Of a stretch of 64,000 nt of DNA, positions 34,191 to 43,301 are shown piece after piece. Location: contig JAGYXB010000158.1 in the NCBI GenBank assembly GCA_022495005.1, forward strand, positions 186,001 to 250,000, read 5' to 3'. Both the position numbers and the translations under genes were made by a program. The DNA comes from Rhyacophila brunnea. Taxonomy: Eukaryota > Arthropoda > Insecta > Trichoptera > Rhyacophilidae. The notes below the pieces were generated by a model. The model saw only the letters and a program-made list of their open reading frames with translations. It had not been told where the DNA came from and did not search any database. Every line of letters starts with the position of its first letter. The first letter of the stretch is position 1.

Positions 34191-34920
34191 GATCTGTATC
34201 AAAGCTCACAATAAAAAATAACATGTAAATTTACAAGAAACCCATGACTTCATAAGCAAAACTTTACACTAAAAATAGACTAGAAATATTTTAATTCTTC
34301 TATAAATATGTACGTATATTGCTTAAAATCAAAATAGGATAGCCACTGTGCAAGGATGGTAAGACCCGTAAGAGGGTAGCAGAAGGGGGTGGGAGTGTAA
34401 ATCTCATTAAACGAAAACCAGGAGGTGAAAAATATGTATACCTACACAATATATTTGCTATCTATATATTAAAATTATCAAAGTATTTTATTAAACCTTA
34501 TTTAATTGGCGGTTGATTAGTTACAATCCTTGTTGAAATGTTCTTAACAAAGTGATTTAACTGTTTAAATGAATGATTTTGTGAAGATTATTATTTACAT
34601 TTTATAGTATATTTAATATGTTTTAGGATGTCCCATTTTCAATTAATTATTAATAAAACATGTATCTTCATAATAAATAGATCATATTTAAACCAACCGT
34701 TTAAAACTCAACATACCTGGTAACTACCTATATGTTTTTCAAATTATCATAATCATATTATTTTCAAGACAAAGATGGAATTTGTACATGGTAAGAACAA
34801 TAATAATTGTTGTTGGCCATTTGCCAAACCTATCGGATCCTTTATCCAGATCAAACATACATTGAAAAACAAAGATTTTTGCGAAATTCTGTATTAGACC
34901 GGCGAAACATACTCCATACC

Positions 34921-35534
34921 AAGGCCTAAACAAAAACGATGCATGAGTGCGAGTGAGTAAGTATTCGGCACCCTTACAATCTCTGCGACACGCGCTAGAG
35001 TAAGATAAAAGGTCTACTAGCTACAAGCCAGTTTCCAAAAGTATCGCCATCAAATCGGGGCGAAACGCTTCACATAGCGTCGATAACTTGCAAGCTCGTG
35101 TTGCTAAAATTGATATTTTTTGTGTTAAACATAAAGTCAGTGGTAAATATGTTTGGTTAATTAAGTAGAAAAGATGGTTCTGTGTGTTGTCTTAAAATGT
35201 GGTAGCCGTACTGATAAGCAAGAAGATGGTATTACGTTTCATAAGTAAGTTGATACATGTTCGTGATAATTTATTTGTATTTTATTATATATTTTAATAT
35301 CAGTGACCTAGTGTTTCTTTAAAATAACTTAAATCATGGATATCTTTATCTAATGGTTGCATTTTGACCGCTTAAAAATACTAGTGCGAGCATTTTGGGT
35401 GAGCACTAGCAAAATGGTCTACGGTCTCGAACATTTGTAGACAAATGCGTTCGCTCGATCACAAGCCAGACGCAAGGCACGCGGCTTCATTTAGCAATGC
35501 AACGGGTGGCGTCTAGATGTATCTATAGTCTAAG
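34921..35534 (+). mobile_element. Candidate THAP-bearing DNA element, deleted
   Basis: A 614-bp segment bounded by the 9-bp direct repeat CTCCATACC (34912-34920 and 35535-35543). It holds the first exon of a THAP-type gene and GC-richer non-coding sequence on both sides. THAP domains are the DNA-binding modules of P-element and related transposases, which make 8-bp duplications, so an internally deleted P-like element is a reasonable reading. Inverted ends are weak, so the boundaries rest on the direct repeat alone. Confidence 0.5.
35174..35242 (+). pseudogene. THAP zinc-finger first exon, rest missing
   Basis: From ATG at 35174 the frame reads MVLCVVLKCGSRTDKQEDG, then ITFHK, and stops at a consensus donor (AA|GTAAGT, intron from 35243). 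The C-x4-C spacing at the start and the xxFHxF signature are those of the THAP C2CH finger (C2CH would be completed in a second exon). No second exon is found before the segment ends at 35534, so only a stump remains. Confidence 0.72.
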
Positions 35535-35742
35535 CTCCATACCCTACCAATTACATCAAAGTGTATAGTAGACAGTCATAGGTGTTTCATGCAAGTAATT
35601 TAATAAAGATTAGGACGCTTTCATATGGAAACTTTCAACTGATTAATTAACAATGACTCATTGAAAAGGCACCCGGTTTTAATCTTTATTAAACTATGCG
35701 AACAAGACAACAATTATAATATATTGTCTTATATTTTAATTG

Positions 35743-36076
35743 GGTACCGTAAAACGACGGGAATATGAATAACGTAGAGAATAGGAACGGTTCTCGAAAT
35801 AAAAGATTCAGAGTGGTACAATAATTGCCATTCCAATATGTATAGTAGTATATAAAAATAAATGTTTATTTATTAAAATTTGCAGTTTTTCCTGTATATT
35901 TATTTGGTGTTCCTATTCACCCCGTATATCTGGTAAATAATAACAAGCCATACTTTTAGGTAAAAATCGATAGTGAGAAAATAATGAGCATGCCTATTCA
36001 CAAAACCATACTGCTAAATTGCAAACATTTAAGATTTAAATATGTAACGTTCCTATTCACCTCGTTTTATTGTACC
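35743..36076. mobile_element. MITE with ~30-bp inverted ends
   Basis: 334 bp. Left GGTACCGTAAAACGACGGGA, right inverted GGTACAATAAAACGAGGTGA. The pair continues with AATA(G/T)GAA-type sequence, and the motif GTTCCTATTCACC occurs twice inside near the right. TAAT-like flanks. Non-coding. Confidence 0.75.
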
Positions 36077-37357
36077 TAATAGGAATTATATTATTTCCTC
36101 GTAGTGAGTAGTCAAATACGTAAGGTGCTGGCTTCTCACTCCAGGGTTCCATGTTCAATTCGCAGTGGCGTCACAATACATTATATTACAAGTATGTGAT
36201 TTCCTCAAGCCTGGGTGATTTTGTAATTATTTCATTACGGTTATTGGTACACTCGTGGTCTGTTGCAATTTTATAATTCATTTCAAACGAGATTTGACAC
36301 GTAACATTATTGAAATATTTAAAAAAAAAAGATCCTAATAAATTGCCATTCTTTCCGCATATTATTATTTCTCTTTTATTATTTAAAATGCGCCTTTATT
36401 GGGATACAATTCCATTGTTGAATTTTGACACGAGGTATTGTCGATCATAATTTACTTTTTATTTACACCTGAGACCAATTCAAAGCACGAAAAAAGTTTT
36501 TTCATCATAATCTTTGTTGTGTAATTTTATAGAATATGACTTTTGAACGCATATTATATTTTAATGGGCGGGGAGTTGAATATATTATAAGAGAACAATA
36601 TTTTTAAATAATTTTAAAATTTAAGTGAATTAAAAAAATATGATTCCCGGTAGATCATGGTATTACTGAATTTCCTATAGTCAATTGTTTTAAATAATAT
36701 TGCATGACATTATTTGTTAAGACAAGTATGATTGTCAATAAATTAAATTATCAAAATTCTACAATAGACTTGAAAAAAATCGAGGTGGCAGTGCCATCCT
36801 TCAACATCTTGAATAATTATACTATTTAGCTAACAATAATAATATCATAACCAAATCAGTGTAGGGTAACAATATTTATGGGTAGATAAAAAACTTGTGT
36901 ATCGATTTGAATACCAATATTGGATTTGCAGGTATCTATTTCGATAAAGCATGTGTATTTTACGTGAGTCAGCATGTGAGTGAAATGGATATAAGTGACT
37001 AAGCGACTAAATGCAGCGCGCATGAAAGGAATGCAACGTGGGTGTTCTCTTTATGCGATCATGCAACAAAGACGCAAACTCAAGAAAATGTACGTGTATT
37101 AGATAGAGATAGCTTATATCATACACATAGTGTGACAGTCATACATATAAGTAAATATCATGTGCATTATTATTATGTAAAAAAATACACAAGCTGTAAA
37201 ATTAATACTACTTCGACAATGTAAATTATACAACGATGTTTAGGCCAACTAATTTTTTTATTTGGTTTATTGATCTTTCTACAGTTTAATTGACTTAATA
37301 AATTTAATGTTATTATAATGAATTTTCAAAAATCTTCCAACACGCATTGAATCTAAC
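36077..37357. other. Intron 2 stretch with possible tRNA-like relic
   Basis: AT-rich. At 36115-36172 a segment ending GTTCAATTCGCAGTGGCG could be a decayed tRNA-like head, but the match is weak. No gene. Confidence 0.35.
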
Positions 37358-37547
37358 CTGTTCGATAGATCTGGATACCGTTGCGGGCAGACAGGCCCAA
37401 ATGAATCGGCCAGCCTTGTTCCTCGCCAAGGAGGGGGCGCCCTAGGAGGTTGGAGGCGCTCCGCCACCCCGTAAGGCACCCCGAGGAACGCCTCCACCGG
37501 CTCCAGATGGCGAGAGTGGGGCTCCAGGATTATGCCTCGAATCGCAC
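37358..37547 (-). CDS. Nlg: Neuroligin exon 2
   Basis: Encodes residues 42-105: AIRGIILEPHSRHLEPVEAF, then LGVPYGVAERLQPPRAPPPW, then RGTRLADSFGPVCPQ. VEAFLGVPYG...RLQPP is the family motif FxGIPYAxPPxGxLRFxPP in its neuroligin form. Cys95 (PVCPQ) is the first disulphide cysteine. The exon is GC-rich compared with the introns around it. Acceptor ACAG, donor GTTAGA, outgoing phase 2. It is preceded by a 25-kb intron. Confidence 0.95.
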
Positions 37548-37659
37548 CTGTAAGAGATATCATTGTTAATCATAGTTAAATACATAAGAGTTAAATTATT
37601 AGCTATAGTTGAATTATTGCCTAAAAACAATGTAAACTATAATGGGAAAGTAAAAATAT

Positions 37660-37810
37660 ACATAATTTTGAAAACACTTCTGAGAATAGAAAAAATCTTT
37701 TAAAAAAAAAATACGACACCCAGCAGTAATCGAACCTGCGCCTCTGGGATTTCGCGCCCTTGCACATTGACCACAATTCTATAGGTATTCTATCTAATTA
37801 ATTGCGACAA
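37660..37810 (-). repeat. tRNA-derived SINE family A copy
   Basis: On the minus strand the head runs from about 37790, with a B-box-like AGGTTCGATTACTGCTGG near 37725-37742, then GTGTCGTATTTTTTTTTTAA, AAGATTTTTTCTATTCTCAG and GTGTTTTCAAAAT. Layout identical to the plus-strand copies. It begins about 110 bp upstream of exon 2 in the gene's orientation. Confidence 0.8.
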
Positions 37811-38454
37811 ACTTTAACTAATGGCTCTAACAATACTCTCTGAAGCCAAAAACACGACACTGACTTCGGTGTCTATTATTTGTTATATATTTTTTAAAAA
37901 GTGTTTTGAAAATAATTATGTAACTATGTTCAATACGAAGAATGTTACTTTTTTTAAATCTTGTGATCAAATTAATATCATACAGATCATAATAACAATG
38001 AATTATTTACTCATTCGATAATATTATTGAATAAACTGATGACTTTTGAAACACTAATACAAATACAACACAACAAAATACCTACGAAACATATTTCATA
38101 TATATAACATACAAAGAGATTTTGTTCAATATTATAAAGGTATAAAATGCACCCAATTAGTAAAGTCGGTAGCAAAAGGTCGCTAATTTTTTTTTAATAT
38201 GGTTTGTTATGAATATTTTGCCTGTAAATGTTATCATTTTATTTTGATGTATTTTTTATTGGAGAAATATATTAACATTAAATATATTTTACATAAAAAA
38301 TAGACAAAAACAAACGAATTGTAACCAGTGAAAATTTCAAAAATTGTACAGATTATTAGGTATTATATAATTATAGTATAACATAATAAATGTATATTAA
38401 ATGTACATATTTTGCATTTCATGTCATGAAATACCAGTTCAATTTGTCGTATTT

Positions 38455-38650
38455 ATGTATGAAACCTGTAGCTTAGTTGGTTAAAGAACATTGGAACAAA
38501 TCCAGTGATTATAAGTTCAAGTCCCGACGGGTGTTGTATCTTTTTCAAAAAAGATTTCTTCTAGTTTGTATATATCTGACGGGTTTTCAAATAATGTATA
38601 TTTAATATACAGAATTTTACATTCTCAAATCTTGTGAATGAAAGAAATGT
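38455..38650 (+). repeat. tRNA-derived SINE family A copy
   Basis: Good head: A-box CTGTAGCTTAGTTGGTTAA (38466-38484) and B-box AAGTTCAAGTCCCGACGGG (38513-38531). The tail GTGTTGTATCTTTTTCAAAA, GATTTCTTCTAGTTTG, GTTTTCAAATAATGTATA, ACATTCTCAAATCTTGTGAA follows. With the copy at 8716 it is one of the two best-preserved heads. Confidence 0.85.
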
Positions 38651-38861
38651 TTTATAAAAAAGTATTTATATTAATAATAATGATGATTACATAAAATTGA
38701 AGTTGAAGAACATGTGAACGTGACAAAATAGTATAGTAAATATTTTTTTTTGTTTGATCATGTCCGACATGCTGACTAGATAATTACATTTTAATTACCG
38801 CATTTAAATAGCATGCTAATTATATCGAATTGTCACCTAATCGTTACGCGCTGGGTGCGTC

Positions 38862-38990
38862 TTTAGCGTCCAATGTAGGTTTTTATTTTTACAAGAAATG
38901 GGTGTTGGCTAAATTTACCAGACCCAGGAATCGAATTCAAGGCCCATGAAATTATAAGCTGACGCGTTATATCGCTACATATTTTTTCAT
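38862..38990 (-). repeat. SINE family B fragment
   Basis: TTTTTATTTTTACAAGAAAT, GGTGTTGGCTAAATTTACCA, GACCCAGGAATCGAATTCAA; head to the right on the minus strand. Part of the middle is deleted relative to 41150-41390. Confidence 0.65.
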
Positions 38991-38999
38991 TGATATTAT

Positions 39000-41145
39000 T
39001 TAAACTTATGTTTATAAGTATAACCGAAAATAGAAAAAATAAAAAGAAAATACAGAATTCAAAACTACACGCGCTATGTATAAGAAACGCAAACATTGTA
39101 TAAATTTCCCTTTAAATTCTTTTTAAATCTTGATTTTTTAGATTGTATTTTGTAAAAAAAAAACTGTAAGTGGTAGTTTTCATATGCTTTCCTCGAAAAA
39201 TTTACGGCATTTTGCGAACATATGCGTAAAGGCGATGAGGAAAATTTGATAAATCAAAGTCTCATCTGAAGACCTTTCCTATAAAAATGGAGATTTTTCA
39301 AGAAAACGCGTGAGTTTGTGACGAAAATTCACACCGACAGCCACGTGTGGCCCAATAGTAAAAACTTGTGATATATTAGGCACATACGACGCACAAGTCA
39401 CCGATCGAATCAATTCAATTTGAAGACGTAATATATTTTCAAAATCGAGTTTAGATCTCAGCTTGCCGTACATGTTTGACGTTTTTGCTGTTGGTTAGAA
39501 AATTGATTCACATTTTCGCCGATTCGCGTTGCAAATAAACGTAAGCATTTTTAATATTAATCTTATCGACCGAAGGTACTTAAATTCAGTAGAATTTTAT
39601 TCCATTTGTGTCATTTTTTGCGACCCAGGTTTCGCCTTTTGACATTTTCAGGCACTATGTGCACTCATCAAAAGATAAATATACACTGAAAATGAATACA
39701 GTTGATTATAACTTATAGAATAAATTAATACAATAAAGTGGGTAAAAACTTTATCACTCATATATTAAGTCAACAAATTATGAACAGTTAAAGTGTTTGG
39801 GAAAAACCCCTATCACTAATAATACAATCAATAGGCGTATAAATCATAAAACCCTAATAATAGATCATTTAATAATATTCAATAATAATACTACATTCAA
39901 GAGGTCTAAAATCGTCAATACTACTAATTTAACGAAGTTAACTAATGAGATATATCAATAATACCTATCGGTCTTTAAAAAGTTATATTAATTAATTAAA
40001 TACTCATGGAATTTAATGGAGTTAACTAATAAGATATATCAATAATACCTATCAGTCTTTAAAGAGTTATCTTAGACAAATTTAATATTCTAACATGCTA
40101 CAATTTTGTTCAAAGATATCAAAAAACGACTAAAATGGAATATTACAAAATTTAAAACCATTAAAATGTATGAATTTTTAGCTAAAGATTTGTAAAGTGT
40201 AATACTAATAACATATTATCAACACATAACTTTCATACTTTCTAACATCTGTCATTTTGTGAATCATTTGAAATATTATTTTCTGCAGTAAACGTTTTGA
40301 GTATTAATTAGTAATTATTTATTATCCTTAAAACTATTAACAGTCAACGAGGCACTAATAATCTACTCATATCTTTCGCTTAATACTTTAATGCGCTAAA
40401 ATTCAGCAGAATCAGTCATCAACATTAATTAGTATTGGGCAAAAGTATTCAAATTAAGTTATTACTTAGAGATCAGACATAATCGTAGCATAAAATATAA
40501 GGTTATATTGCTTACATTTTATTTTGTATACCTCACTGTTTAATCATATTTAATTTGGTGTAGAAATTCTTACTGTGGAATAATTCTGGAACAAGCTAGA
40601 AAAAAGTAGATAAACTTGAAACATAAAACTAGACCGCCCCAAAAAACCCTTGTGTCAATCGGCGTACACGAGACTTGTTCCATAATAAAAATGGTTATGG
40701 GCAATATGGGTACATTTTTCAGCATTTCCAAGACAGGAATATTTTTCATTAGACTTTATCGTCTTTGAAAGAGTGATTAATTCTCATGACAATTGCATCT
40801 ACATAATTATGTTGATATGTAGGCTTAACTTAACCCTACCCAATTTATAAACTTTATTTGTACTTATTTCACAAATTAATATACAATATCATGTCATGTT
40901 GATCCATCAAGAATTAACAGTGAAATTAATTAATCGGTAAATTTATAATATTATATTATGGTTGCATAATAGGTTGCTTCCAATATATTTTTAATATATT
41001 ACTTATATTTATTTTTCAAAAAAAAAAATTATTTTACTAAATAAGTAGGTACATACTATTTGAATTATTATTAATTAATATAGTTAAACGCGATTAAAAG
41101 TTGTTTTACAATATTATATTTTATCAGATGAAAAAACATTTCAAT
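39000..41145. other. AT-rich intron 1 stretch with a 50-bp direct repeat
   Basis: No gene. An unassigned less AT-rich block lies at 39170-39560. Two copies of a 50-bp unit begin GTTAACTAATGAGATATATC at 39937 and GTTAACTAATAAGATATATC at 40021 (period 84 bp). Confidence 0.5.
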
Positions 41146-41149
41146 TTTT

Positions 41150-41390
41150 TTAAGCCATGTCTGATCCTAAAACGAACATGAGGGTCTCTACAGAGTGGAA
41201 GTTGGTATTAACAGATTTTTGTTTTTACGAGAAATGGATGTTAGCCACTTGTCTTGCTCAACCTATTAGGTGGATACTCTGACACAGATTGAAAAGCAAT
41301 ATGAGTATTTTCCAGACTCATGGTTTGAACTTGGGATCAACGACATTATAACCCGACGCGTAAGCCGTTCGACGATTGTGGGCGTAAAAT
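41150..41390 (-). repeat. SINE family B, best copy
   Basis: The head on the minus strand reads from about 41385 with A-box-like TCGTCGAACGGCTTACGCG and B-box-like CAAGTTCAAACC near 41330. The tail to the left is the complement of GCTCAACCTATTAGGTGGAT, ACGAGAAATGGATGTTAGCC and AGCCATGTCTGATCC. The tail is long for a SINE and shared by at least five copies in this window. Confidence 0.82.
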
Positions 41391-42257
41391 TTAAATGACT
41401 GCGTTCTAAAACATTATGAAGTAATAATTATATTCTTGAACGGTTTTAATAAAAACGTACTTAGGATGGATTTTTTTTAAATGATTCTATAGTTAGTAAC
41501 TTAAAAGCTTTGAGTTATCAAAAAAATACGTCTAAGTGCTACCATAAAATGAATCCATTATGTCAAAAGGATTTAATTTTACATCTTTTTTTATTTTCGT
41601 TGCAAATTTCAATTAAAATGTTAAATTACACGACAGGCGACCACAACCACTGCAATAAAACATTGATCAGCGTCAGAATTCATTAAACATCCCTTTTTTC
41701 ACTTTTTTGAAGCTACAGAATATTTTAAAATAAAATACAATCAAATAAAGCGGCGCTGAATTAATTATTTATTTCATTTCGGACCAGTATTTTTTTTCAA
41801 TTTTATATTTAGGTTTACATACATTGCATTATTTTCCCATTATGAAAAATTTATAATTTACTTTCGAGGAGTGAGCTATATTTTTTTTTGTATTTTTTAA
41901 CATTCTGCAGTTCCCAGTTTCATAAGTTTCATGCGACAGGTTTTCCTAATTTCTTATTCCGTGTTGACATCTCATAATATAAGTGATTGAAGTGAAGTTA
42001 GTCATAATATAACTGTATGTATTGCCATCAAATGGAAATGTTTACCGGGAATACTTTATCCTTTCGTACAGTAGAATTATTAAAAAATAACTGATAAATT
42101 ATTTTAAAGTTTGTAATAATTATTCATTTATAATTATTAAATTTATATGGTACCGTTCGCACACTTTCAGACACATTTACAATTTTAAAATTTTAAATTA
42201 ATGATCGGGGAATGAAATTTTATAAGTTTGCCATGATATGGACGCCATGACACATTA

Positions 42258-42276
42258 TGACGTCACGTCATGACGT
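42258..42276. promoter_or_regulatory. CRE-like palindromic cluster
   Basis: TGACGTCACGTCATGACGT contains a perfect TGACGTCA (42258-42265), the CREB/ATF consensus, and further overlapping ACGTCA/TGACGT half-sites. It lies deep in neuroligin intron 1. Function is inference from motif alone. Confidence 0.35.
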
Positions 42277-42776
42277 CGCTAACCAACGGATTACATTTGC
42301 ACTCATGCATACAAATGAGCAGTATTTAGCCTATAAAGTATTTGGGAATCTCATGCATACGACCCTATGTGTGCTGTGGGCGATCCGACAAAAATAGTGT
42401 CACCCTTTTTCGTCATACCCATTAATTGTTTTCGTTGAGTTAAGAATACATAATATTACAGATGATGTTGGTAAGTTTTTTTAAATTTTTTAAGCCCTGC
42501 CTAACCAAACGGTGAAAAATATTCTATTGTCTACAAATTATCTAAAATGATGTATGGTTTAATGGCATAATTTTATAGATAAACGATATGTTTTTTTGAC
42601 TATTTTCTATGATTAGTCAGAGTTTAATTGAATTTTAAAAACTAACAAATACTATCTACACATTCTAGTCTTAGTTCAATGAAAACAAATACGCTTGACT
42701 GAGATATATTAATGTGCACTATTTACAGCCTACCTACATTCTTCTTTCACTTTATATGAATACATGTAATAATTAA

Positions 42777-43163
42777 GGCTCTAAGTACCAAAAAATAAAA
42801 ACTGACATTTTTATAGAAAAATGTTCTACATACCAACGCCAATAACTTCAACTATGGTCTAAGTTCCTGAAGCAAGTCAAAAAATACAGCAAAATAATTA
42901 AACCTGTCGACGTTGTAAGTCTGTTGGCGTGTTTTATTTATAATGGCGTAAGTAGCACTGCAGTGGTCAACGGCACTCAATATAAAATAGCTGACGATGG
43001 TGTGTTGACACTTGCGAGTTCTTAATACCTAAAATTATAGAAGCTACCGTGATTGCTTCACAGTGTAAAACTACATTTTTCAAAGGTCTGCTTTATGAAA
43101 TTTTACTGCAATGACTCGGTATTTTGTAACTACAGGCAATACTACTTTTTGGTACTTAGAGCC
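42777..43163. mobile_element. MITE with ~25-bp inverted ends
   Basis: 387 bp. Left GGCTCTAAGTACCAAAAAAT, right inverted GGCTCTAAGTACCAAAAAGT. Outside the ends lie TTAA (42773-42776) and TTAT (43164-43167), a possible decayed TTAA duplication as piggyBac or Kolobok types make. Non-coding. Confidence 0.8.
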
Positions 43164-43301
43164 TTATTTAATACACGTATTCATATGTCCCTAGCTCTAT
43201 ACTACTCACGTCATTATGATAAGTGAGTAATACTATATAACTACATTGAACGGCGATTATATATCGCTGAGTGACATGTCCGTTTCATTGTTATTGCACT
43301 A

